Below are positions 1 through 8,307 of a stretch of DNA of 64,000 bases, piece by piece. Each line of letters starts with the position of its first letter. The first letter of the stretch is position 1. The translations under genes were made by a program, and so were the position numbers. The stretch spans positions 62,001 to 126,000 of the forward strand of contig JAEUWI010000006.1 in NCBI GenBank assembly GCA_016791475.1, in the 5' to 3' direction. The stretch is from Candidatus Hydrogenedentota bacterium. Lineage in GTDB: Bacteria; Hydrogenedentota; Hydrogenedentia; Hydrogenedentales; JAEUWI01. The notes beneath the pieces were generated by a model. The model was not told where the DNA came from. It ran no database searches and saw nothing but the letters and a program-made list of their open reading frames with translations.

Positions 1-626
1 TGGCGCTGGAAATAGGCCCGTAGCATGGCGCCGGTGCGGGTCTCCTCTTCCAGCAGGATGAGTGGCTCCTTCACCAGCTTTTTGAGGGTGACTCTGCTCT
101 GCGAGGCCAGGGCATGCCCGCGCGGTGCCACAAGCACGAAGCGCTGGCGGAAGAGCTGCGCTTCCTCCAGTTCGGGGTGGCCCGTGGGCAGCGTCACGAT
201 GCCCAAATCCAGCGCGCCCGCCAGCACCTGCTCCGCAATCGCCGCGCTGCTCCGGTTCACCAGCACCAGATGGGTCTCCGGCATGATCGCCGAGAACTCA
301 CGCACCAGCGGCGGCAACACATAGAGCGCCGTCGTGTCGCTCGTCCCCACGCGCAGCTCTCGGCTCGCGGCCGAATCAAAATCCGCCACCTCGTGGGACA
401 GGCTCTCGACGGCCTGAAGGATGTCCCGCGCACGGGCATAGAGCAGCGCGCCCATGGGCGTCGGCCCGCCCGACTTTCGGTCGATGAGCGGATGTCCCGC
501 CTCCCGCTCCAGTACTTTTAGTGCCTGGCTGATCGCCGGCTGGGAACGGTGCAAACGCTCCGCCGCCGCACGGAAGCTCCGGGTTTCGATAATGGCGCAA
601 AGGCACCGCAGGGATTCCAGGGTCAC
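1..626 (-). CDS. LysR-family transcriptional regulator, truncated by left window edge
   Basis: The reverse strand from a GTG at 624-626 reads as a LysR-type regulator. Residues about 1-60 form the winged helix-turn-helix, recognisable from RSFRAAAERLHRSQPAISQA, and the rest is the start of the periplasmic-binding-like effector domain (ELRVGTSDTTALYVLPPLV). About 208 codons are present; the family is usually near 300 residues, so the C-terminus lies outside the window. LysR proteins are cytoplasmic DNA-binding regulators that respond to small molecules; the ligand and targets cannot be read here. The first ~36 codons are duplicated almost exactly at 2240-2350, where they are fused to another gene. 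Confidence 0.85.
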   Translation of the reverse strand, partial: MTLESLRCLCAIIETRSFRAAAERLHRSQPAISQALKVLEREAGHPLIDRKSGGPTPMGALLYARARDILQAVESLSHEVADFDSAASRELRVGTSDTTALYVLPPLVREFSAIMPETHLVLVNRSSAAIAEQVLAGALDLGIVTLPTGHPELEEAQLFRQRFVLVAPRGHALASQSRVTLKKLVKEPLILLEEETRTGAMLRAYFQR

Positions 627-700
627 TTCGGCAATTCCAATCCACGAGGCGCCACTAACGTGTTTCGCCCAGAGAACTTTGTCCAAACATTTGTGACCAT

Positions 701-1864
701 CTATCTCTCGTCCTCAATATTGCGCCACGTATCGATTACCACGGGTATGCCAGGGGTAATCACCGTTCCCGACCAGCCAAATGGATTCGGGGCGCGCTGG
801 GCGTAGGAACATTCCAGCCAAAAGTTGTACTCTCCAGCGAAGACCCATCCGACGTCCCGTGGAAATTCAGTCTCGAATTCCAATGCATTGTCGCCCGAAA
901 CCGCCCAACGTAGTTTTCGGGCCTGTTCGACGCCCGCCAAGGATGAGGCATCGTCGGATACGAATCCGACACTCCATTTCATGAAGTAGTCCCGCCAGGG
1001 CTTTAGGTCGGCTATTCCGCTACCTTCATTCGCCGACAGTTCGACCCTGAACCGGTAAGTCGTGACTTCAAACCCCTTTTCGTCTGGTGCGTTCATTTTA
1101 GAGGACACCGCGGTCAGGGTGGCAGACACTGGAGCGGGGCCTTTGTCGAACTTCGCGCGAGTCTGTCTTAGATAAGTCAGCGTAGCGCTCAAAGACATTA
1201 GTTCGCTTAACGGATTCTTGGCCTTCCATTGCGACTTTGGGGTACCAAATACATACGCCTTTGGCACGTCCCAATAGGCCTCTGAAAACCAGACCAGTAC
1301 TTCCTGCGCGCCATCCTTATCCAGATCGGTGACTTGAAATCGCTCGAATGCATAGATCTCTTTGAACTCATCTTTGAAAAGAACGGCGTCGCCTTGCACG
1401 AGACGCAGCTCACAACGCTCGGGAAAGAACACGTCGGTGCCCATCGTCGTCTCGACGACAAGACTGTCTTGAACGCCGTCGCTGCTGAAATCGCCGTCGA
1501 CTTTTTGTACAGAAACAGTACCCGGTTTCATCACCTCGCTGGATTTGTCTGCTTCCGTGTCGTCCTCAGAATCGTTCGGGCCATGCGCGCTGCCGATGAA
1601 AGCCTGAACGATGGCCCACTTCCCCTCTCTGGGCTCGAAGATTTTCACAAGATAGAGGTCCCAGCTCGCGTGGGACGAGTAAGGCTGTTCGATCTCATCT
1701 TCATGTATCAGCTCCAGATCACCATCGCCGTCCCAATCCTCCATGTGCAAGGACGCTCTGGAGCCCGTTGCGGGAAGCTCCCCTATCCGTCGAAATTCAC
1801 CAGCACCGGCCTGTGCGACCAGCAAAGCCACCAATGTTAAAACCAGCATCCACTTTGTCCGCAT
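701..1864 (-). CDS. Secreted VCBS/FG-GAP-like hypothetical protein
   Basis: The 387-residue product starts with a signal peptide (MRTKWMLVLTLVALLVAQAGA) and so is probably exported. Asp/Gly-rich calcium-loop-like motifs follow: DWDGDGDLELI near residue 43, DFSSDGVQDSL in the middle and DLDKDGAQEVL further on. These resemble the DxDxDG loops of VCBS/FG-GAP and EF-hand-like repeats. The C-terminal ~130 residues (YRFRVELSAN, WRDYFMKW, SGDNALEFETEFPRD, APNPFGW) form a separate domain that occurs again in the adjacent chimeric gene. The ATG directly abuts the TAG of that upstream gene, so the two are probably cotranscribed. I do not recognise the family beyond the calcium-loop motifs; the function is unknown. 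Confidence 0.7.
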   Translation of the reverse strand: MRTKWMLVLTLVALLVAQAGAGEFRRIGELPATGSRASLHMEDWDGDGDLELIHEDEIEQPYSSHASWDLYLVKIFEPREGKWAIVQAFIGSAHGPNDSEDDTEADKSSEVMKPGTVSVQKVDGDFSSDGVQDSLVVETTMGTDVFFPERCELRLVQGDAVLFKDEFKEIYAFERFQVTDLDKDGAQEVLVWFSEAYWDVPKAYVFGTPKSQWKAKNPLSELMSLSATLTYLRQTRAKFDKGPAPVSATLTAVSSKMNAPDEKGFEVTTYRFRVELSANEGSGIADLKPWRDYFMKWSVGFVSDDASSLAGVEQARKLRWAVSGDNALEFETEFPRDVGWVFAGEYNFWLECSYAQRAPNPFGWSGTVITPGIPVVIDTWRNIEDER

Positions 1865-2350
1865 CTATTCCGCCTCCTCTTTCGGCCCGGCATTCTCGAT
1901 CTTCACTTCTATGCGCGGCGTGATCAAGGTGCCGAACCACCCGAAAGGATTCGGCGCCCGCTCCACGCAGGGGCACTCCATCCAGAGTTCATACTCGCCG
2001 GGGCGAATCGAATCCCGGTCCCGTGGAAACTCTGTCTCGAACTCCAGTGCGTTGTCGCCCGAAGGTGACATTCTCATCTCCCGGACCTGCTCCACGTCAG
2101 GCTCTTCAATGGCTTGAACGTATCCGATACCCCATTTCATGAAGTAATCCCGCCAGAGGGCCGGATTGGTTACGCCGCCGCCGGCAATCGCTGAAAACTC
2201 TATACGGAATCGATAAGTTGGTTCGTCAGTGAATCTACCCTTGAGCTGCTGACTGATCGCGGGTTGGGAACGGTGCAAACGCTCCGCCGCCGCGCGGAAG
2301 CTCCGGGTTTCGATGATGGCGCAAAGGCACCGCATGGATTCCAGGGTCAT
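1865..2350 (-). CDS. Chimeric ORF: LysR N-terminal fragment fused to duplicated C-terminal domain
   Basis: This 161-residue frame begins with ~36 residues almost identical to the LysR start at 626 (TLESMRCLCAIIETRSF, then AAAERLHRSQPAISQQ). It then switches, near position 2240, to a domain paralogous to the C-terminus of the protein at 701-1864: WRDYFMKWGIGYV, SGDNALEFETEFPRD and APNPFGWFGTLITP. The LysR part covers only part of the helix-turn-helix and there is no signal peptide, so a working regulator or a secreted protein is unlikely. It looks like the product of a duplication with illegitimate joining. It ends in TAG directly before the ATG of the next gene. It may be a pseudogene whose frame happens to be open. 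Confidence 0.55.
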   Translation of the reverse strand: MTLESMRCLCAIIETRSFRAAAERLHRSQPAISQQLKGRFTDEPTYRFRIEFSAIAGGGVTNPALWRDYFMKWGIGYVQAIEEPDVEQVREMRMSPSGDNALEFETEFPRDRDSIRPGEYELWMECPCVERAPNPFGWFGTLITPRIEVKIENAGPKEEAE

Positions 2351-2767
2351 GGACCCTCCAATTGTTCAGGCCACGGATGAGACGGATTTTTTTGCCGCGA
2401 AAGGACGCAAAGAGCACAAAGAAAGGGTGCTTTTCGGCTCCAGATCTTTTGAACCGCAAATTATCGCAAATTTACGCAAATAGCTTGAACGCCTATGAGT
2501 CCAATGGAAGCTGATATTCTAATTTGCGTCCATTTGCGAAAATTTGCGGTTCAATTCTCTTCAGAAGCACTTTGCGGTCATCTATCCGTGAAGTCCATTT
2601 CATCCGTGGCAAGAAACTCGCCTCCACCTTCATAATTTTGTCTTATCACTTCCATCATATCATTTCATTGGACTTATATCACCTCCCCGGCGTATCCTAT
2701 CCCCCGTTCACGGTCGCGCCTTCCTCCAATCCCAGCGCGCCGCCCAACCAAACCGAGGATCTTTCCC
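2351..2767. other. Intergenic region with mirrored 10-11 bp repeat arms
   Basis: No gene is visible. The stretch holds an inverted repeat, 2451-2481 against 2522-2552, whose 31 bp arms are each built from about three copies of a GCAAATT-type 10-11 bp unit; roughly 27 of 31 positions pair. To its left, 2404-2420 carries a short run (GCAAAGAGCACAAAG) that reappears in a perfect hairpin at 47621-47664. The right part is AT-rich and presumably contains the purM promoter, but no convincing -35/-10 pair stands out. Confidence 0.6.
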
Positions 2768-3829
2768 ATGACCGAACCCACTCCCGGGTTGAGCTACCGC
2801 GACGCGGGTGTCGACATCGACGCCGCGAATGTTGCCATGAAGACCATCAAGGGCCTCGTGCAGCGCACGTTTAACGACAGCGTGCTGCAGGACATCGGCA
2901 GCTTCGGCGCGATGTACAGCCTGGACCTGAAGGGCATCGAGGAGCCGGTGCTGGTTTCCAGCGTGGACGGCGTTGGCACGAAGTTGAAGCTGGCCTTCAT
3001 GTCGGGCAAGCACGACACGGTGGGTATCGACATCGTGTCCCATTGCGTGAACGACATCCTGGTGCAGGGTGCGCGGCCCATGTTTTTCCTGGACTATCTG
3101 GCCGTGGGCAAGATGATCCCCGAGGTGGTGGTGGATGTGGTGAAGGGCTTGACGAACGGCTGCCGCTATGCCGGCTGCGCCCTCATCGGCGGCGAGACGG
3201 CGGAAATGCCGGACATGTATCAGGAAGGTGAATACGACCTCGCCGGTACCATCGTGGGCATTGTGGACCGCAAGAAGATCGTGGACGGTTCGAAGATCAA
3301 CGAGGGCGACGTCATCATCGGCATCCCCTCCTCCGGCCTGCACACGAACGGCTACAGCCTCGCGCGGAAGATCGTGTTTGAGGTGGCGGGCCTGGAAATT
3401 CACCAGCCCATCCCCGGTCTGGGGAAGACCGTGGCCGAGGCGCTGATGGAGCCCCACTTGAGCTATGCAAAACTGATGCAGATCGTGATGAAGGTGGTGG
3501 ACGTGAAGGGCATGGCCCACATCACGGGCGGCGGCATCACGGACAACTTCCCCCGCATCCTCCCCGCCGGTCGCGCGGGCGAAATTGACCTCCAGAGCTG
3601 GAAGGTTCCCCCGCTCTTCACCTATCTGCAGCAGACCGGCAACGTGGCCGACTCGGAAATGCTCCGCACCTTCAACATGGGCCTGGGCTTCCTCTTCGTG
3701 GTGCCGCGCGGCCAGGCGGACAAGGCCATGGAAACCGTGAGCCTCACGGGCACCGAGGCCTATCGCGTGGGCGAGATCATCGCGGGCGAGCCGCAGGTGC
3801 ACTACAAGGGCACGCTGAACCATGGCTAA
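2768..3829 (+). CDS. purM: Phosphoribosylformylglycinamidine cyclo-ligase (PurM)
   Basis: PurM (AIR synthetase) converts FGAM to 5-aminoimidazole ribonucleotide with ATP, the fifth step of purine synthesis in the cytoplasm. The 353-residue product has the family's usual length and landmarks: the start LSYRDAGVDIDA, the ATP/substrate motif SSVDGVGTKLKLA near residue 65, HCVNDILVQGA near 92, LIGGETAEMPDMY near 140 and the GIPSSGLHTNGYSLAR loop near 195. The ATG at 2768 gives the canonical N-terminus. Its 3' end overlaps the start of purL by 8 bp, implying one operon with translational coupling. Confidence 0.96.
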   Translation: MTEPTPGLSYRDAGVDIDAANVAMKTIKGLVQRTFNDSVLQDIGSFGAMYSLDLKGIEEPVLVSSVDGVGTKLKLAFMSGKHDTVGIDIVSHCVNDILVQGARPMFFLDYLAVGKMIPEVVVDVVKGLTNGCRYAGCALIGGETAEMPDMYQEGEYDLAGTIVGIVDRKKIVDGSKINEGDVIIGIPSSGLHTNGYSLARKIVFEVAGLEIHQPIPGLGKTVAEALMEPHLSYAKLMQIVMKVVDVKGMAHITGGGITDNFPRILPAGRAGEIDLQSWKVPPLFTYLQQTGNVADSEMLRTFNMGLGFLFVVPRGQADKAMETVSLTGTEAYRVGEIIAGEPQVHYKGTLNHG

Positions 3830-6767
3830 TCGCATTGAAGTGGCCATGCAGCCGGGCCGTCCCGATCCCGCGGGCGGGGCCGTGCGCAACAACCTGCGCG
3901 AAGATTTACACATCGAAGCGGGCGACGTTCGCGTCATTCAGGTCTACACGATTCACGCCGAACTCACTTCCGCGGAACTGGAAAAGGTCCGCGCGGAGCT
4001 CTTCACCGATCCCATCATTGAAGTTTCCGCCATCGACCGATCGCTAGCGGCCGACTTCGACTTTGTCGTCGAGGTGGGCTTTCGCCCCGGCGTCACGGAC
4101 AACGTGGGCAAGAGCGCGCTGGAAGGCATCCAGGACACGATAGGCCGCCACCTGCCCGAAGGGTCGGCGGTCTTCAAATCGAAGCAGTATGTCTTCAAGG
4201 GCATTTCGAAGGAGCACTGCCTCCGCGCCACGAAGCGCGTGCTGGCGAACGACCTCATCGAGCGCTGGGTGATGAAGTCCCCGGCGGAGATGGCCGCGCT
4301 GAACAACGCGCCCCTGCTCGACTTGCCCCTCGTGACCGATCTGAGCGACCCCGAAGTCCACGAGATCGATTTGGAAATCAGCGACGACGCGTTGATGACC
4401 TTAAGCCGCAACATGATGCTCGCGCTCGAACTCCGCGAGATGCAGGCCATCCAGGCCTACTACCGCGACGAGAAGACGCGCACCGCCCGCGCCAACGCGG
4501 GCCTGCCCGAGCGCCCCACCGACATCGAGCTGGAAATCATCGCACAGACCTGGTCGGAGCACTGCAAGCACAAGATTTTCGCGGCGGACGTGGATTACAC
4601 CGACGCCACCGGCGAGACGCGCCGCATCAACGGCCTTTTCCGCAACTATGTGAAGGCCACCACGGATATCGTGGGTGAAAAAGTGGACTGGCTCATCAGC
4701 GTCTTCCACGACAACGCGGGCATCATCAAATTCACCGACGACTACCATTTCGCGCTGAAGGCCGAGACGCACAACAGCCCCTCCGCGCTGGATCCCTACG
4801 GCGGCGCGATGACCGGCATCGTGGGCGTGAACCGGGATATCCTCGGCGCGGGCCAGGGCTGCCGCTGCATCCTGAACACGGATGTGTTCTGCTTCGCCTC
4901 GCCCGACTTCGACGGCGAAATCCCCGAGCGCCTGCTCCATCCCCGTCGCGTGCTCCGCGGCGTGCATCGCGGCGTGAAAGACGGCGGCAACGAAAGCGGT
5001 ATCCCCACGGTCAACGGCGCCATCGTGTTTCACGAGCGCTTCCTCGGCAAGCCGCTGGTCTTCTGCGGCACGGGCGGACTCATCCCCGTGACCGTAAACG
5101 GCCAGCCGAGCGAGGAAAAGGGCGCGCGTCCCGGTGACCGCATCATCATGGCGGGCGGCCGCATTGGCAAGGATGGCATCCACGGCGCGACCTTCTCCTC
5201 CGAAGAGTTGCACGAAGGATCCCCCGCCACGGCGGTGCAGATCGGCGACCCCATCACCCAGAAGAAACTCGCGGATTTCCTGATGGAAGCGCGGGATCTG
5301 GGTCTCTACACTTGCGTAACCGACAACGGCGCGGGGGGACTCTCCTCCAGCATCGGCGAGATGGCCGGCAAGCCCGGCGGCGCTGCGGTGCACCTTGACA
5401 AGTGTCCGCTGAAGTATGCCGGCCTGGCCCCCTGGGAAATTTTCCTCTCCGAGGCCCAGGAGCGCATGACCCTTTCGGTGGAGCCGGGCAAAGTGCAGGC
5501 CTTCCTCGATCTGGCGAAGCGCCGCGAAGTGGAAGCCACGGACATCGGCGAATTCAACGACTCCGGCAAGCTCGAAGCCTTCTACGGCGGCAAGCTTATC
5601 GGTTCGCTCACGATGGAATTCCTCCACGACGGCGTGCCGAAGATGTGCCTGCCCGCGAAGCTGGAAGACATCACACTGAGCGCGCCTGTCATCGAGCGCA
5701 AAGCCGATCTCACGGTCGATCTCAAGGCGGTGCTTGCCGCCCACAATGTGGCAAGCAAAGAAAGCTTCGTGCGTATGTACGATCACGAAGTGCAGGGCGC
5801 CAGCGTACTGAAGCCTTTCCAGGGCGCGGAAAACGACGGCCCCGGCAACGCGGCGGTGCTGAGTCCCGATCCCAATTCGCCCAAGGGCATCGCGGTGGCC
5901 TGCGGCATCACGCCGAAGTACGCCGACCTCGACGCCTACCACATGATGGCCTGCGCCATTGACGAAGCGGTGCGCAATCTCGTGGCCATTGGCGCGAAGA
6001 TGGGTACCATCGCGGGCCTGGACAACTTCTGCTGGCCCGACCCGGTGCAGAGCGAAAAGACGCCCGACGGTGCCCACAAGATGGCCCAGCTCGTGCGCTG
6101 CTGCGAAGCGCTGAAAGAGGTTTGTGTCGCTTATGACATTCCCCTCATCAGCGGCAAGGACAGCATGAAGAACGACTACAAAATCGGCGATACGAAGATC
6201 TCCATTCCGCCGACGGTGCTCTTTACCGCCGCCGCCATTCTCGACGACGCCACCCGCGTGACCTCCATGGATGTGAAGCGTCCCGGCGATGTGGTCTATG
6301 TCCTCGGCGAAACCCGCGATGAACTCGGCGGCAGCGAATTCCTCGCGCTTTCGGGCCAGTTGGGCGACAAGGTGCCCGTGGTCGATCCGGTTCGTGCCCG
6401 TGCGCGCTATGAAGCACTGCATCAGGCGATTGACTCTGGACTTGTGGCCTCGTGCCACGATTGCTCCGATGGCGGCCTCGGCGCGGCCCTGGCGGAGTCG
6501 GCCTTCGCCGGTGGCTTCGGCATGGATCTCGACCTGGCACCACTGGGACTCGACGATCCGATTGTGGCCCTTTTCAGCGAGAGCCAGAGCCGTTTTGTGG
6601 CGACGGTGTCGCCAAAGAACGTCGCGGCTTTCGAAGCCTTGATGAAGTCCACCGGCTGCTACCGAGTTGGCGCGGTGACCGAGTCCCAACGCCTTGTCAT
6701 CAAGGGTGCCATCGATGCGCCTCTGGCCGAGTTGAAAGAAGCCTGGCAGGTGCCGCTCAGATATTGA
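3822..6767 (+). CDS. purL: Phosphoribosylformylglycinamidine synthase, PurS-PurL fusion
   Basis: This is the synthetase subunit of FGAM synthase, converting FGAR, ATP and ammonia to FGAM. At 981 residues it is longer than small PurL (about 740) and shorter than the single-chain enzyme (about 1300). The extra ~200 N-terminal residues resemble PurS: a first part around IQVYTIHAELTSAELEKV and a second around EVGFRPGVTDNVGKSALEGI. The PurL body follows, with WSEHCKHKIF near residue 247, ETHNSPSALDPYGGA near 315 and a second AIRS-like half. No glutaminase domain is present; that is supplied by purQ downstream. ATG 3822 overlaps the end of purM. The gap to purQ holds a 10 bp repeat array. Confidence 0.95.
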   Translation: MANRIEVAMQPGRPDPAGGAVRNNLREDLHIEAGDVRVIQVYTIHAELTSAELEKVRAELFTDPIIEVSAIDRSLAADFDFVVEVGFRPGVTDNVGKSALEGIQDTIGRHLPEGSAVFKSKQYVFKGISKEHCLRATKRVLANDLIERWVMKSPAEMAALNNAPLLDLPLVTDLSDPEVHEIDLEISDDALMTLSRNMMLALELREMQAIQAYYRDEKTRTARANAGLPERPTDIELEIIAQTWSEHCKHKIFAADVDYTDATGETRRINGLFRNYVKATTDIVGEKVDWLISVFHDNAGIIKFTDDYHFALKAETHNSPSALDPYGGAMTGIVGVNRDILGAGQGCRCILNTDVFCFASPDFDGEIPERLLHPRRVLRGVHRGVKDGGNESGIPTVNGAIVFHERFLGKPLVFCGTGGLIPVTVNGQPSEEKGARPGDRIIMAGGRIGKDGIHGATFSSEELHEGSPATAVQIGDPITQKKLADFLMEARDLGLYTCVTDNGAGGLSSSIGEMAGKPGGAAVHLDKCPLKYAGLAPWEIFLSEAQERMTLSVEPGKVQAFLDLAKRREVEATDIGEFNDSGKLEAFYGGKLIGSLTMEFLHDGVPKMCLPAKLEDITLSAPVIERKADLTVDLKAVLAAHNVASKESFVRMYDHEVQGASVLKPFQGAENDGPGNAAVLSPDPNSPKGIAVACGITPKYADLDAYHMMACAIDEAVRNLVAIGAKMGTIAGLDNFCWPDPVQSEKTPDGAHKMAQLVRCCEALKEVCVAYDIPLISGKDSMKNDYKIGDTKISIPPTVLFTAAAILDDATRVTSMDVKRPGDVVYVLGETRDELGGSEFLALSGQLGDKVPVVDPVRARARYEALHQAIDSGLVASCHDCSDGGLGAALAESAFAGGFGMDLDLAPLGLDDPIVALFSESQSRFVATVSPKNVAAFEALMKSTGCYRVGAVTESQRLVIKGAIDAPLAELKEAWQVPLRY

Positions 6768-6775
6768 TCATCCAA

Positions 6776-6892
6776 CCATGGGTCGTATGGGTCCAATGGG
6801 TCGTATAGGTCTTATGAAGTTCGTCATCGGCAGTTCATAGGACCCATAGGACCCATAAGACCCATAAGACCCATAAGACCCATAAGACCCAC
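6776..6892. repeat. Mirrored 10 bp repeat array between purL and purQ
   Basis: The left half contains four imperfect units of the type GGGTCNTAT. After a short unique spacer the right half contains about six units of its complement (ACCCATAAG, period 10). The same unit occurs as a long one-sided array at 55720-55803. It lies entirely in the purL-purQ gap and could fold as a long imperfect hairpin. Confidence 0.85.
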
Positions 6893-6904
6893 GGAGTAGC
6901 CGCG

Positions 6905-7705
6905 ATGCAACCCAGCGCACTTATCCTAACCGGTTTCGGCATCAACTGCGATCACGAAACCGCGCGCGCCTTTGAAATGGCGGGCGCGAAGGCGGACCGC
7001 GTCCACCTGAACGATCTCGCCGAAGACCCCGCGCGATTGAAGCAATACCAAATCCTCGCCATCCCCGGCGGCTTCTCCTTTGGCGACGACGTGGCTTCGG
7101 GCCGCATCCTGGCGAACCGACTGCGCTATCGACTGGGCGGGCCACTGAAGGAGTTCGTGGCGGCGGGCAAGCTGGCCATCGGCATTTGCAATGGTTTCCA
7201 GGTCATGGTGAAGATGGGCCTGCTCCCGCTCTTTGAGGGCGACTTCGCCCAGGAAGTGACCCTGACCCACAACAACTCCAGCCGCTACGACAATCGCTGG
7301 GTGAATCTGAAGGTCGATCCCGCCTCGAAGTGCGTGTGGCTGAAGGGTATCGACACCCTCGAAGTCCCCGTGCGCCACGGCGAAGGCAAGTTTATTCCGC
7401 GCGACGACGCCACGCTCCAGCGCCTGCGCGACGCGGGCCAGGTGGTGGTGCGCTACGCCCTGAAAGACGGATCCCCCGCCGCAGGCGCTTTCCCGGCGAA
7501 CCCCAACGGCTCCACGGACGACATCGCGGGCATCTGCGATCCGACCGGACGTATATTTGGCCTTATGCCTCACCCCGAGGCCTTCCTGGATCGCACGAAC
7601 CACCCCCGCTGGACCCGCGAGGCCCTTCCCCAGGAAGGCGCGGGTTTGAAGCTCTTCCAGAACGCCGTCGCATTCGCGTCGCGGGAACTACTTCAGTCCG
7701 CCTGA
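6905..7705 (+). CDS. purQ: FGAM synthase glutaminase subunit (PurQ)
   Basis: PurQ is a class I glutamine amidotransferase that supplies ammonia to PurL. The start LILTGFGINCDHETARAFE is typical, followed by IPGGFSFGDDVASG near residue 57. The nucleophile elbow GICNGFQVM, with Cys near residue 97, and the His/Glu motif GLMPHPEAF near 220 complete the catalytic triad. At 266 residues it is somewhat longer than Bacillus-type PurQ (about 227), as in organisms whose PurL carries PurS. It follows purL in the same direction after a 137 bp gap filled by repeats and is expected to act in one complex with it. Confidence 0.95.
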   Translation: MQPSALILTGFGINCDHETARAFEMAGAKADRVHLNDLAEDPARLKQYQILAIPGGFSFGDDVASGRILANRLRYRLGGPLKEFVAAGKLAIGICNGFQVMVKMGLLPLFEGDFAQEVTLTHNNSSRYDNRWVNLKVDPASKCVWLKGIDTLEVPVRHGEGKFIPRDDATLQRLRDAGQVVVRYALKDGSPAAGAFPANPNGSTDDIAGICDPTGRIFGLMPHPEAFLDRTNHPRWTREALPQEGAGLKLFQNAVAFASRELLQSA

Positions 7706-7724
7706 CCCAAGAAGGAATCCGATC

Positions 7725-8183
7725 ATGTCCGAACCAAGAGAATCATCCCTGCTTCGTATGGACAATGTCGGTATTATCGTGGAAAACCTCGACGCGGCAA
7801 TCGCCTTCTTTGTCGAGCTGGGCCTGGAGCTGGAGGGCAAGGCGACGGTGGAGGGCGAATGGGTGGACCGCCTTATCGCACTGGAGGGCGCGCAGTGTGA
7901 CATGGCCATGCTGCGGACGCCCGATGGGAACAGCCGTATTGAGCTGAGCAGCTTTCGGAAGCCAAAGGCCATCGGCGGGGAACCCAACGCGCCGGTAAAC
8001 ACGCTCGGCCTGCGCCGCCTCATGTTCGCCGTCACGGACATAGACGACGTCGTTGAGCGCCTCCGGAAGCACGGCGCCGAATTGATGGGCGAGGTGGTGC
8101 AATACGAGGATTTCTACCGCCTCTGCTATCTGCGCGGCCCCGAGGGCATCATGATCGCATTGGCGCAACCGCTGCGCGATTGA
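7725..8183 (+). CDS. VOC (glyoxalase/bleomycin-resistance) superfamily protein
   Basis: The 152-residue protein has the paired beta-alpha-beta-beta-beta layout of the vicinal oxygen chelate fold. The first module begins MDNVGIIVENLDAAIAFF and the second LRRLMFAVTDIDDVVERL; the protein ends YLRGPEGIMIALAQPL, where the Glu is a likely metal ligand. Members include glyoxalase I, dioxygenases and antibiotic-modifying enzymes, and nothing here fixes the substrate. The start at 7725 has AAGGAA upstream (7712-7717). It sits 19 bp after purQ and may be read from the same transcript without being part of purine synthesis. Confidence 0.8.
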   Translation: MSEPRESSLLRMDNVGIIVENLDAAIAFFVELGLELEGKATVEGEWVDRLIALEGAQCDMAMLRTPDGNSRIELSSFRKPKAIGGEPNAPVNTLGLRRLMFAVTDIDDVVERLRKHGAELMGEVVQYEDFYRLCYLRGPEGIMIALAQPLRD

Positions 8184-8283
8184 GTCGACCCGCCGCCCGG
8201 CCGGAGACCAATGGCCCGAAGCGCCCCATTGCCCCCTGCGGGCCCGCGGAAATACGCTATATGCAATAGGGTGCGCTCTCCCG

Positions 8284-8289
8284 TATAAT
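8284..8289 (+). promoter_or_regulatory. Candidate sigma70 -10 box upstream of rnd
   Basis: A perfect TATAAT lies in the gap before the RNase D gene, with only a weak -35 candidate near 8260. Transcription would begin around 8296, leaving a very short leader if the GTG at 8308 is the start. Confidence 0.4.
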
Positions 8290-8307
8290 AGACGTATAGA
8301 AGGAGGC

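Noticed and set aside
2708-3937. A 409-residue minus-strand frame over purM
   Set aside because: His/Asp-rich antisense translation of purM with no recognisable start signal or domain.
4401-6689. A 762-residue open frame on the minus strand across purL
   Set aside because: It is antisense to a certain gene; its composition (His-, Arg-, Gly-rich, no motifs) is what GC-rich coding DNA gives on the opposite strand.
6776-6892. CRISPR-like appearance of regularly spaced repeats (also 44758-44940 and 55640-55803)
   Set aside because: Units are 7-10 bp and directly tandem with no unique spacers, and no cas gene is present in the window.
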